Source: Mariprofundaceae bacterium
Lineage (GTDB): Bacteria > Pseudomonadota > Zetaproteobacteria > Mariprofundales > Mariprofundaceae
Assembly: GCA_015488115.1 (NCBI GenBank)
Contig: WFOK01000070.1
Span: 1 to 64,000, forward strand
Direction of reading: 5' to 3'
DNA: 64,000 nucleotides
Below the pieces are notes generated by a model. It made no database searches. It was given only the letters and a program-made list of their open reading frames with translations, and was not told the DNA's origin. Shown one piece after another: positions 17,228-24,665 of the stretch. Position numbers and translations under genes: made by a program. How positions within the stretch are numbered: position 1 is the first letter of the stretch; each line of letters begins with the position of its first letter.

Positions 17228-17321
17228 TAGCCCGGATTTTTCATGATGAGCATGCGCCGGGGTTCGAAATGTCGAAACTCTCGGCGCCATCCATTCGCGA
17301 TCACAAGAAAAATCCGGGTTA
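17228..17321 (+). repeat. MITE-like 94-bp repeat, left copy
   Basis: The element begins TAGCCCGGAT and ends ATCCGGGTTA, giving terminal inverted repeats bounded by TA at each side. It can fold nearly end to end; the core pairs GCGCCG with CGGCGC and TTCGA with TCGAA around a short loop. It is about 95% identical (5 differences) to the copy at 18426-18519 in the opposite direction. No open frame of its own is likely. It separates the rnfA and apbC genes and ends 21 bp before the apbC start. The TA ends suggest mobilisation by an IS630/Tc1-mariner-type transposase (inference). Confidence 0.85.
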
Positions 17322-17342
17322 GCCGCTTTCTGGAGGTGCGAT

Positions 17343-18428
17343 ATGCCGAGCCGCAACGATGTTGAACAGGCCCTGCGCACGATCATCGACCCCGACCTCG
17401 GCCGGGATATCGTCAGCCTTGGCTTCGTCAAGGACATCGACATTCAGGGGGAAAGGGTTCGGGTCACCATCGAACTGACCACGCCTGCCTGCCCTGTCAA
17501 GGAGCGCTTTCGACAGCAGGCAAGCGAGGCCATCGGCTCACTGGATGGCGTCGAACGTGTCGACATCACCATGACTTCGCGCGTGCAAGCTGACAGCCGG
17601 GTAAAGAGCAGCATCCCGGGCATCGCGCATATCGTGGCCGTTGCCTCCGGCAAGGGCGGCGTGGGCAAATCGACAACCGCTGTGAACCTGGCCGTGGCCA
17701 TGGCCATGACCGGCGCCAGGGTGGGCCTTCTGGATGCAGACATTTACGGCCCTTCCATTCCGCGCATGATGCGTCTGGCGGACATGAAGCCCAAGGTGCA
17801 TGACAAAACCATCGAGCCGCTTGAAAACTATGGCGTAAAGACCATGTCCATCGGCTACATGATTCGCGAGGATCAGGCCATGATCTGGCGTGGCCCCATG
17901 GTTTCCGGGGCCGTCATGCAATTGCTCAATGATGTCGCCTGGGGCGAGCTTGATTACCTGTTCATCGACTTGCCGCCTGGAACGGGCGACATTCACCTGA
18001 CACTGGCGCAGCGCGTGCCCATGAGCGGCGCCGTTATTGTCACCACACCACAGGACATCGCCCTGATCGATGCCCGCAAGGCTGCAGCCATGTTCGACAA
18101 GGTACATGTGCCCACGCTGGGCATTGTCGAAAACATGAGCATGTTCGTCTGTCCGCATTGTGGCAAGACATCCCACATTTTTGCCGAGGGTGGAGCCAAG
18201 CGTCTCAGCGACGAGATCGCCGCCCCACTTCTTGCGCAGATTCCCCTGGACATTGACATCCGGACCCATGCCGATGAAGGCACACCGATCACGATTGCCC
18301 GTCCGGATTCAAGACAGGCCGAATGCTATCGCGAGCTTGCCGGTGAAGTGGCTCGTCGCCTGAGCACATTGCAGGCAAGAAAAATCGACATTCCGGTCAT
18401 GGAGGAGAGGCCCGCCGGATCCCCCTAG
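17343..18428 (+). CDS. apbC: Iron-sulfur cluster carrier ATPase ApbC/Mrp
   Basis: This is a 361-residue Mrp/NBP35-type protein. An N-terminal MIP18/DUF59 domain (about residues 1-80, TIIDPDLGRDIVSLGFVKDI) is followed by a deviant Walker A P-loop NTPase domain (SGKGGVGKST near residue 100). The subunit-bridging CPHCG, the Fe-S ligand motif, is near residue 262. It is thought to bind and transfer Fe-S clusters. GGAGG lies 6 bases before the ATG. The gene stands alone between two inverted copies of a MITE; its TAG stop (18426-18428) lies in the first bases of the right copy. Confidence 0.94.
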   Translation: MPSRNDVEQALRTIIDPDLGRDIVSLGFVKDIDIQGERVRVTIELTTPACPVKERFRQQASEAIGSLDGVERVDITMTSRVQADSRVKSSIPGIAHIVAVASGKGGVGKSTTAVNLAVAMAMTGARVGLLDADIYGPSIPRMMRLADMKPKVHDKTIEPLENYGVKTMSIGYMIREDQAMIWRGPMVSGAVMQLLNDVAWGELDYLFIDLPPGTGDIHLTLAQRVPMSGAVIVTTPQDIALIDARKAAAMFDKVHVPTLGIVENMSMFVCPHCGKTSHIFAEGGAKRLSDEIAAPLLAQIPLDIDIRTHADEGTPITIARPDSRQAECYRELAGEVARRLSTLQARKIDIPVMEERPAGSP

Positions 18429-18519
18429 CCCGGATGTTTCATGTGATCACGAATGGATGGCGCCGAGAGTTTCGACATTTCGAACCCCGGCGCATGCTCA
18501 TCATGAACAATCCGGGCTA
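18426..18519 (-). repeat. MITE-like 94-bp repeat, right (inverted) copy
   Basis: This is the inverted counterpart of 17228-17321, of identical length, starting TAGCCCGGAT and ending ATCCGGGCTA. The flanking bases read CCCCC/TA on the left and TA/GGGC on the right, which implies insertion at a TA within CCCCCTAGGGC. Its first TAG is the stop of apbC, and its last TA with the preceding C forms, on the minus strand, the TAG stop of the ABC permease. Its hairpin could also end both converging transcripts. Confidence 0.85.
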
Positions 18520-19287
18520 GGGCTTCATGCGCCAGCCTGTGCGCCAGAGCTGCCAGCATGCAAGGATGCAGATCGTTGTTGCGCCAGCAACCAGGCCAAT
18601 GGATGCATGGGGATCCGTATCTCCCACGCCGACGAAGCCATGTCGGAATCCGTCGATCAGGTAAAAAAATGGATTATAGCGATTGATCTGCTGCCAGAAG
18701 GGAGGAAGCTGGGCAACCGAATAAAAAACGCCCGAAAGAAAGGTCAGTGGCATGATGACAAAATTGTTGATCAGGGCGATATCATCGAACTTTTCCGCCC
18801 AAATCCCGGCAATGATGCCCAGCCCGCCCATGAGCATGCTGCCGCACAAGCCATAAAGCATGATCAAGCTCACAGAGGACAGCGGAATATCCACGAAAAC
18901 CCACAAGGCGGCAAGAATGGCCACGGCCACGATGAAGGCGCGAACCACCGCGGACGCGACAAGCGCCAGGATGATTTCCATCGCCGACAGCGGCGCCATG
19001 AGCAGATAGATGTGCACATTCATGACCTTGCCGACAATGATGGAACTGGAGGTGTTGGCAAAGGCGTTCTGCAGCATGGACATCATGACAAGCCCGGGGA
19101 TCAGGAACGTCAGGTAGTCCACGTCGAGGCCGGGCACACTGCGCGCCCCCATGGCATATCGGAAGATCAGGACATAGAGAAGGGCGGTCAAGGCCGGGGC
19201 GACAATGGTCTGCATATGAACCTTGAGAAAACGCCGGGTTTCGCGCAAGAACAGCGTCCAGGTTCCATACGGATTCAGCGGCCTCAT
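18517..19287 (-). CDS. ABC-2 type exporter, permease (YadH-like)
   Basis: The 256-residue protein has about six hydrophobic segments and the ABC-2 pattern: ETRRFLKVHMQTIVAPALTALLY near the start, PGLVMMSMLQNAFANTSSS, and LNNFVIMPLTFLSG-like (INNFVIMPLTFLSGVFYS) with NPFFYLIDGFRHGF near the end. This matches the YadH/NodJ group. With the ATPase directly upstream it forms a complete exporter; the substrate is unknown. Its start overlaps the ATPase stop by ATGA, and its stop lies in the end of a MITE. Confidence 0.88.
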   Translation of the reverse strand: MRPLNPYGTWTLFLRETRRFLKVHMQTIVAPALTALLYVLIFRYAMGARSVPGLDVDYLTFLIPGLVMMSMLQNAFANTSSSIIVGKVMNVHIYLLMAPLSAMEIILALVASAVVRAFIVAVAILAALWVFVDIPLSSVSLIMLYGLCGSMLMGGLGIIAGIWAEKFDDIALINNFVIMPLTFLSGVFYSVAQLPPFWQQINRYNPFFYLIDGFRHGFVGVGDTDPHASIGLVAGATTICILACWQLWRTGWRMKP

Positions 19288-20237
19288 GCCCTGCTCCTTT
19301 CGTGACGCGCACGACCAGTCAGGCGAATGAACACGTCTTCGAGATCCTCCTGACGAATCTCGACCTTCCGCGGAATCCCGAGCCTGCTGACGGCAGCCTC
19401 ATACACCTGATGAAACCCGTGCCCTTCACTACCTTGCCCCCCAAGGCGCAAACAGATGCCACCGGACATGACCCTTGGCCGGAATGCCGACAGGGCCCTT
19501 GCATCAGCCTCGGAAAGCTCGAAGTCATCCCCATAGCCCAGATACAGATAGCGCCCTGCCACGACCTCCATGAGTTCGCGCATCGACTGATCGGCCACGA
19601 CACGGCCGCCGTCGATGATGGTCACATGATCACAAAGCTGTTCCGCCTCCTCGAGATAATGCGTGGTTAAAAGAATCGTGGTTCCGGAACGGTTCAACTC
19701 CCGCATGAAGGCCCAGAGACTGCGCCGTAGCTCCACATCGACGCCTGCCGTGGGTTCATCAAGCACAACAAGCGACGGCCGATGCACAAGAGCCTGGGCC
19801 ACGAGCAAGCGCCGCCGCATGCCACCGGAAAGCTGTCGGGTATTCTTGTGCGCATGCTCGGCCAACCCCAGGCGGTCGAGCAGCTCGTTGATCCAGGCAT
19901 CATCCGGTTTTCGACCGAACAGACCACTGGTGATGCGCAGAACCTCCACAGGAGAAAAAAAGGGGTCAAAGGCCACTTCTTGCGGCACGACGCCCAGATG
20001 GCGCTTGCACCAGGCACGCTCATGGAAAACATCGCGCCCGAACATCTTCGCAAGCCCAGATGTCGGGCGAACGATATCGGCAAGGATATTGATCAACGTG
20101 CTCTTGCCTGCGCCATTCGGACCCAGTAAGGCATGGAAGGCCCCTTTGGATACCTGAAGGTCAACGCCATCTAGGGCCGTCTTCCCATTGGCATAGACCT
20201 TGCGCAGACCCTGAACCTGTAAGGCGGAATCATTCAT
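19284..20237 (-). CDS. ABC-2 type exporter, ATP-binding protein (YadG-like)
   Basis: This is the ATPase partner of the downstream permease. Walker A is GPNGAGKST (near residue 40), the signature is LSGGMRRRLLVAQALVHRP, and Walker B is LVVLDEPTAGVDVELRR; the switch histidine is in LLTTHYLEEAEQLCDHV. After about residue 220 there is an extra C-terminal domain typical of exporters of the CcmA/YadG kind. ATG at 20237 is used; a TTG two codons earlier is also open. The substrate cannot be inferred. Confidence 0.88.
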   Translation of the reverse strand: MNDSALQVQGLRKVYANGKTALDGVDLQVSKGAFHALLGPNGAGKSTLINILADIVRPTSGLAKMFGRDVFHERAWCKRHLGVVPQEVAFDPFFSPVEVLRITSGLFGRKPDDAWINELLDRLGLAEHAHKNTRQLSGGMRRRLLVAQALVHRPSLVVLDEPTAGVDVELRRSLWAFMRELNRSGTTILLTTHYLEEAEQLCDHVTIIDGGRVVADQSMRELMEVVAGRYLYLGYGDDFELSEADARALSAFRPRVMSGGICLRLGGQGSEGHGFHQVYEAAVSRLGIPRKVEIRQEDLEDVFIRLTGRARHERSRA

Positions 20238-20299
20238 CAGCAAAGCATGGCCGCAAAAATGGGAGTCAGAGCCCCCCGTTCAAGACAACCGCCGGCACG

Positions 20300-20665
20300 T
20301 CAGTAGCAGCTGCTTGCATTGGCACACCCCCCCGTTTCCGATGGGGTGAAGGACTTGCCGCAACCACAGGTGGATGCCGCATTCGGATTGCGAATGACAA
20401 AGGACTCTCCCTGAATCGTTGTCTCGTAATCGATCTCGGCCCCCTTGATCAGGTTCAGACTCATGGGGTCAATCAGCAGCCTGACTCCATGAGTCTCAAC
20501 AATCTCATCATCATCCTTGATCTGCTCGTCGAAGGTGAATCCGTACTGAAAACCGGAGCAGCCACCCCCGGATACGAAAATGCGCAAGTGGAGGTTGGCG
20601 TTTTCCTCCCGTTCCAGCAGGCCCCGGATTTTCCCTGCTGCCCTTTCAGTCAATGTCACAGCCAT
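20300..20665 (-). CDS. erpA: A-type iron-sulfur carrier, ErpA-like
   Basis: This is a 121-residue HesB/IscA-family protein with the three cluster cysteines at C36 ([12 protein letters not shown]), C100 and C102 (STCGCGKSF). ErpA hands Fe-S clusters to apo-proteins such as those of isoprenoid and electron transport enzymes. It carries about 15 additional residues after CGCGKSF, including two more cysteines (C114 and C120), where ErpA normally ends. GAGGTGAG precedes the ATG. An IscR type 1 box overlaps its promoter, and it diverges from apbE. Confidence 0.9.
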   Translation of the reverse strand: MAVTLTERAAGKIRGLLEREENANLHLRIFVSGGGCSGFQYGFTFDEQIKDDDEIVETHGVRLLIDPMSLNLIKGAEIDYETTIQGESFVIRNPNAASTCGCGKSFTPSETGGCANASSCY

Positions 20666-20689
20666 AGATGCTCACCTCGTCCAGCAATA

Positions 20690-20714
20690 ATACTTGAGCG
20701 AAATTATCGGGTAT
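20690..20714 (-). promoter_or_regulatory. IscR type 1 binding site at the erpA promoter
   Basis: On the minus strand the 25 bases begin ATACCCGATAAT and end CTCAAGTAT. They match the published type 1 consensus (ATASYYGACTRWWWYAGTCRRSTAT) at 21 of 25 positions, missing only the four inner positions 9, 10, 16 and 17. The site covers the -10 box of the erpA promoter, so binding of Fe-S-loaded IscR should repress erpA when clusters are plentiful. The iscR gene itself is not in this window. Confidence 0.75.
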
Positions 20715-20731
20715 TCGGCTGGCCAATGCAA
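20703..20731 (-). promoter_or_regulatory. Sigma-70-like promoter of erpA
   Basis: Reading leftward, TTGCAT at 20731-20726 and GATAAT at 20708-20703 are separated by 17 bp. The -10 matches 5 of 6 and the -35 4 of 6. It would give a leader of about 31 nt before the erpA ATG, with a good ribosome site. The -10 is buried in the IscR box. Confidence 0.65.
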
Positions 20732-20771
20732 GCACGCTTGCCAAGCAACCATGACTGATGACAATCTGCTG

Positions 20772-21764
20772 ATGATGCGCTATCGGCTCCTCTGGTTCAT
20801 TCCGGTCTTGTTCCTGTCCGCCTGCTCCCCCGAGCCTGTTCATGAAACGCGCTTCATGATGGGTACGCTGGTCGAGTTCACGATCGAGGGCGTGCCGCGC
20901 GCAACAGCCATGAAGGCCATCGCAGCGGCAGCCGGGGAAATGGCACGCATCGAACGCAAGATGAGCATTTACGGCCCGAAGGACAACCCCATCAAGCGGT
21001 TCAACCGTACCCCAGAGCGGACGGATTTCATCTTTGACGACGAGATCGACAAGTTGCTCGCAATGGCTGTCGCCATTGAGGCGGCAAGCGGGCATGCGTT
21101 TCATCCGGCGCTGGGATCCCTCAACCGTCTCTGGGGCTTCTCGCTGGACCCTCCCCCGTCAGCCCCTCCAAAAAGGGACGCCATCCGAAGACTTCTGCCC
21201 GCCGGAGGCTGTCTCAAGCGGACTGGAGATCACCGATGGCAGCGCATGACAAGATCCTGCCAGATTGACCTGGGCGGCATTGCCAAGGGGTATGCCATCG
21301 AACGGGGCATGGCCCAGTTGATCCAGCATGGCGTCAGGCATGCGCTGATCAATGCCGGTGGCGACATAGCCAGCATTGGAGACAACATGGGCAAGCCTTG
21401 GCGCATCGGCATCCGTCACCCGAGAAAACCAGGCGGCCTGCTTGGATGGATCCATTTAAAGCATAACGAATGCATCGTTACATCAGGAGATTACGAACGA
21501 TTCTTCATGTATCATGGAAAGCGCTATCATCATATCCTCGATCCTCGAACAGGCTACCCGGCAACGAGAGCGATCGGCACCACCGTCATCGCCAAAGAAG
21601 CCGCGCTGGCCGATGCATGGAGCACGGCCCTGTTCGTCATGGGGGCCCGGGGTCTTGAACCCTTGCAACAGCAGGGGATGGCGGCGCTTGTGGTCAGATC
21701 CGATGGAACGATCATCATGAATGAAGCCATGCAAAAGAGGTTTCACAGCATCGAAACACGCTAG
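20772..21764 (+). CDS. apbE: FAD:protein FMN transferase ApbE (lipoprotein)
   Basis: ApbE attaches FMN covalently to threonines of RnfG and RnfD/NqrB-type proteins in the periplasm. A lipoprotein signal (FIPVLFLSAC) puts the lipidated Cys near residue 17. The ApbE landmarks are ETRFMMGTLVEF, the Mg/FAD region IDLGGIAKGYAIERG, INAGGDIASIG, TSGDYERFF and HHILDPRTGYPA. The start at 20772 places the signal peptide at the N-terminus; ATGs at 20751 and 20694 are possible but add a polar leader. Its location near the rnf operon fits its role. No strong ribosome site is visible. Confidence 0.92.
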   Translation: MMRYRLLWFIPVLFLSACSPEPVHETRFMMGTLVEFTIEGVPRATAMKAIAAAAGEMARIERKMSIYGPKDNPIKRFNRTPERTDFIFDDEIDKLLAMAVAIEAASGHAFHPALGSLNRLWGFSLDPPPSAPPKRDAIRRLLPAGGCLKRTGDHRWQRMTRSCQIDLGGIAKGYAIERGMAQLIQHGVRHALINAGGDIASIGDNMGKPWRIGIRHPRKPGGLLGWIHLKHNECIVTSGDYERFFMYHGKRYHHILDPRTGYPATRAIGTTVIAKEAALADAWSTALFVMGARGLEPLQQQGMAALVVRSDGTIIMNEAMQKRFHSIETR

Positions 21765-21833
21765 GCGGCAGACATGTTTCCGCTTGCGAGAGCCCCTGCC
21801 TGCATCTAGTTTATGAGTACTGGGAGGTGTTTC

Positions 21834-22886
21834 ATGGACATCGCCGAACTTCTCGCGTTCACCGTAAAAAACAGCGGCTCCGATCTGCATATCTCGGCTG
21901 GCGAGCCTCCGATCGTGCGCATTCATGGTGACATGATCCCGGTCAAGCTCCCCCCCCTGAGCGAACAACAGGTCCAGGCCATGATCTACGACATCATGAA
22001 TGACCATCAGCGCAAGGTGTTCGAGGAACACCTCGAAATCGATTTTTCATTCGATCTCGGCGGCCTTGCGCGTTTCCGCGTGAACTGCTTCCGACAGCAA
22101 CGGGGCATGAGCGGCGTCTTCCGGCAGATTCCGAGCAAGATCCTCACGCTGGATGAGCTGGGCTGCCCCGAAGTCTTCAAGGAAATCGCCATGTGCCCGA
22201 GAGGCATCTGCCTGGTCACGGGACCTACGGGCTCCGGCAAATCAACAACCCTGGCTGCCATGATCGATCACCGAAACAACCATGAAAAGGGACATATCCT
22301 GACCATTGAAGATCCCATCGAATTTGTTCACAAGTCGAAGAAGTGCCTGATCTCCCAGCGCGAGGTCGGCGCACATACCCATTCGTTCGCCAATGCATTG
22401 CGCAGCGCGCTCCGTGAGGATCCGGACGTGATCCTCGTGGGAGAAATGCGCGACCTGGAAACCATCTCGCTGGCTTTGACGGCTGCCGAGACCGGACACA
22501 TGGTCTTTGGCACGCTGCACACTTCCTCGGCTCCCAAGACCATCGACCGCATCATCGACGTGTTCCCCGCGGCGGAAAAAGAAATGGTGCGCGCAATGCT
22601 TTCCGAATCCCTGAAGGCCGTCATTTCCCAAACCCTGATCAAACGGGCAGATGGAACCGGTCGCATCGCGGCACATGAAATCATGACCGGCACCCCTGCG
22701 GTGCGCAATCTGATCCGCGAAAACAAGATTCCGCAGCTCGTGTCCGTGCTCCAGACGTCGCAGCGCGAGGGCATGAAAACGCTGGACATGGACCTTCAAC
22801 GGCTTGTCAGGGAGAGAAAGATCACCTTGGAGGCAGCGCGTGAAAAGGCGCATGACAAGAGCCTGTTCAAACCCATCTCTGCGTGA
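21834..22886 (+). CDS. pilT: Type IV pilus retraction ATPase PilT
   Basis: PilT depolymerises pili and drives twitching. The 350-residue protein opens MDIAELLAFTVKNSGSDLHIS, has Walker A GPTGSGKST near residue 133, then IEDPIEF, the Asp box, VGEMRDLETISLALTAAETGH and the His box GTLHTSSAPKTIDRIIDVFP. A C-terminal AVRNLIREN matches the PilT AIRNLIRE motif. GGGAGG lies 6 bases before the ATG at 21834; the frame upstream is not needed. It is followed by pilU after 12 nt. Confidence 0.95.
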   Translation: MDIAELLAFTVKNSGSDLHISAGEPPIVRIHGDMIPVKLPPLSEQQVQAMIYDIMNDHQRKVFEEHLEIDFSFDLGGLARFRVNCFRQQRGMSGVFRQIPSKILTLDELGCPEVFKEIAMCPRGICLVTGPTGSGKSTTLAAMIDHRNNHEKGHILTIEDPIEFVHKSKKCLISQREVGAHTHSFANALRSALREDPDVILVGEMRDLETISLALTAAETGHMVFGTLHTSSAPKTIDRIIDVFPAAEKEMVRAMLSESLKAVISQTLIKRADGTGRIAAHEIMTGTPAVRNLIRENKIPQLVSVLQTSQREGMKTLDMDLQRLVRERKITLEAAREKAHDKSLFKPISA

Positions 22887-22898
22887 GGTGTTACTGGC

Positions 22899-24029
22899 AT
22901 GACAACAACGAAGAACGATCCCATCCAGCAATTGCTGAAGATCATGGTTGCCAAACAGGCATCCGATCTCTATATCACGGCCTCGCTACCCCCATCCCTG
23001 CGCATCAATGGAGAAGTCCGCCCCATCAATGATACCGCGCTGACTCCGTCACAGACGGCTGCCCTGGCGCACTTCATCATGAATGAAAAACAGCGCAAAG
23101 AATTCGAAGAGATCCATGAAATGAACCTTGCGCTCTCCTATCCAAACATCGGCCGCTTCCGGGTCAACATCTTCGTGCAGCGCAATTCCATAGGCATGGT
23201 CATTCGTCAGATCGCAACCGAGGTGCCAACGCTGGAGCAGTTGCAGCTTCCCGAGATCTTCAAGGACATCGTCATGAGCAAACGCGGCCTGGTCATCATG
23301 GTCGGCGCAACCAGCAGCGGCAAATCGACATCCCTGGCGGCCATGGTTGATTATCGCAACAGCCATCAGGCTGGACACATCATTACCATCGAAGACCCCA
23401 TCGAATTCATTCATCAACACAAGAAGTCCATCGTGACGCAGCGCGAAGTCGGAACGGATACGCTGGATTTCAAGCATGCCTTGAAAAACACGTTGCGCCA
23501 GGCCCCTGATGTCATTCTCATCGGCGAGATTCGGGACCGAGAGACCATGGAGCATGGCCTGAGCTTTGCCGAAACCGGCCACCTATGCATGGCCACCTTG
23601 CATGCCAACAATGCCAACCAGGCCCTTGAGCGCATCATCAATTTCTTCCCAGAAGAAGCGCATGCCCAGGTGCGCCTGAATCTGGCCATGAACCTCCGCG
23701 CCATCCTCTCGCAGCGGCTGGTCAAGACCACAGACGGCAAGCGAACGGCAGCCGTCGAGATCCTGATCAATACCCCACGGGTCTCCGACCTGATCTTTCG
23801 GTGGGACATTCCGGCCATCAAGGAGGCCATGGCCAATGGGGCCAATTACGGCATGCAAACCTTCGACCAGCATCTTTTCAGGCTTTGGAAACAAGGCAGG
23901 ATTACCGAGGAGGAGGCGCTCCGCCATGCCGACTCAATGAATGATGTGCGCCTGAATATCAAGATGTCCAAGGTGGATGGCAAGGCAGGCGAACTCAATG
24001 ATGACAGCCTGCGTCTGTCTCCCTCATGA
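22899..24029 (+). CDS. pilU: Type IV pilus retraction ATPase PilU
   Basis: PilU is the accessory retraction motor that works with PilT. It resembles PilT but has the PilU-type variant Walker A GATSSGKST, IEDPIEFIHQHKKSIVTQREVGTDT and LCMATLHANNANQALERIINFFPEEAH. The C-terminus is longer than in PilT (NGANYGMQTFDQHLFRLWKQGRI, then a charged tail). The 376-residue length is normal. Its end overlaps the convergent acyltransferase gene by 6 nt. Confidence 0.95.
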   Translation: MTTTKNDPIQQLLKIMVAKQASDLYITASLPPSLRINGEVRPINDTALTPSQTAALAHFIMNEKQRKEFEEIHEMNLALSYPNIGRFRVNIFVQRNSIGMVIRQIATEVPTLEQLQLPEIFKDIVMSKRGLVIMVGATSSGKSTSLAAMVDYRNSHQAGHIITIEDPIEFIHQHKKSIVTQREVGTDTLDFKHALKNTLRQAPDVILIGEIRDRETMEHGLSFAETGHLCMATLHANNANQALERIINFFPEEAHAQVRLNLAMNLRAILSQRLVKTTDGKRTAAVEILINTPRVSDLIFRWDIPAIKEAMANGANYGMQTFDQHLFRLWKQGRITEEEALRHADSMNDVRLNIKMSKVDGKAGELNDDSLRLSPS

Positions 24030-24665
24030 GTGGCGCGGGCTGCCGGGATGGGGAATGCTCCGAATCGCCTGGCGGATACGCTCCACATCTCTTCTGAGAC
24101 TGTCTCGGGTGTAAGCCTCACCCGGCTTTCCTTCCAGGAGAAAGGGCTGTCCGAAGCGAATCCTGGCCTTGCTCCGCCGCAGAAACGGCCTCCACACATG
24201 CACATGATCGAACGGCCACACGCCAGAAATGCGGAATGGCACGATGGGCGCCCCGGTTTCCCGGGCAAGAATCGCCGCTCCCGGAAGAATTCTGCGCAGG
24301 GGAATCGATGGATTGGCCTCTCCCTCGGGAAACAGGCACAGGGCGTTGCCCTCGCGCACGACCTCAATGGCTTCACGCAATGCATGGCGGTTGGCCCCGC
24401 CGGGCTGAACGGGTATGGCTCCGACCAGCCTGAAAAGCCAATGTAGATACCACATGCCCTCGTAGTACTCCCTGGCCATCAGAAAACACAGCGGGCGATC
24501 AACGCTGGCCTGAACAAGCAATGGATCCAGACCACAACGATGGTTGCCCACGAGAATCACAGGACCATCCGGCAGACGATGCTGCATGCTTGGAAGGCGG
24601 TGCCAGGTTCGGCAGAACCAACGGTCAAGAAAGCGAAGGAACCGGTTTGGCCCGCGCCCACTCAT
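24024..24665 (-). CDS. PlsC-like 1-acyl-glycerol-3-phosphate acyltransferase family protein
   Basis: The 213-residue protein has the acyltransferase motifs in order: NHRCGLDP (HX4D, near residue 42), a GAIPVQPGG region, FPEGEANPS where FPEGTR is usual, and APIVPFRISGV. A role in phospholipid or ornithine-lipid synthesis is likely and fits its place at the end of the fatty-acid operon. Replacement of the Thr-Arg of motif III by Glu-Ala is unusual, so the acyl acceptor may differ. It overlaps pabB by ATGA upstream and pilU at its end. Confidence 0.8.
   Translation of the reverse strand: MSGRGPNRFLRFLDRWFCRTWHRLPSMQHRLPDGPVILVGNHRCGLDPLLVQASVDRPLCFLMAREYYEGMWYLHWLFRLVGAIPVQPGGANRHALREAIEVVREGNALCLFPEGEANPSIPLRRILPGAAILARETGAPIVPFRISGVWPFDHVHVWRPFLRRSKARIRFGQPFLLEGKPGEAYTRDSLRRDVERIRQAIRSIPHPGSPRHS

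Noticed and set aside
17213-17443. Leftward frame sharing a peptide with a rightward frame at 18457
   Set aside because: The shared peptide (MAPRVSTFRTPAHAHHE) is only the translation of the repeated MITE sequence, not a duplicated gene.
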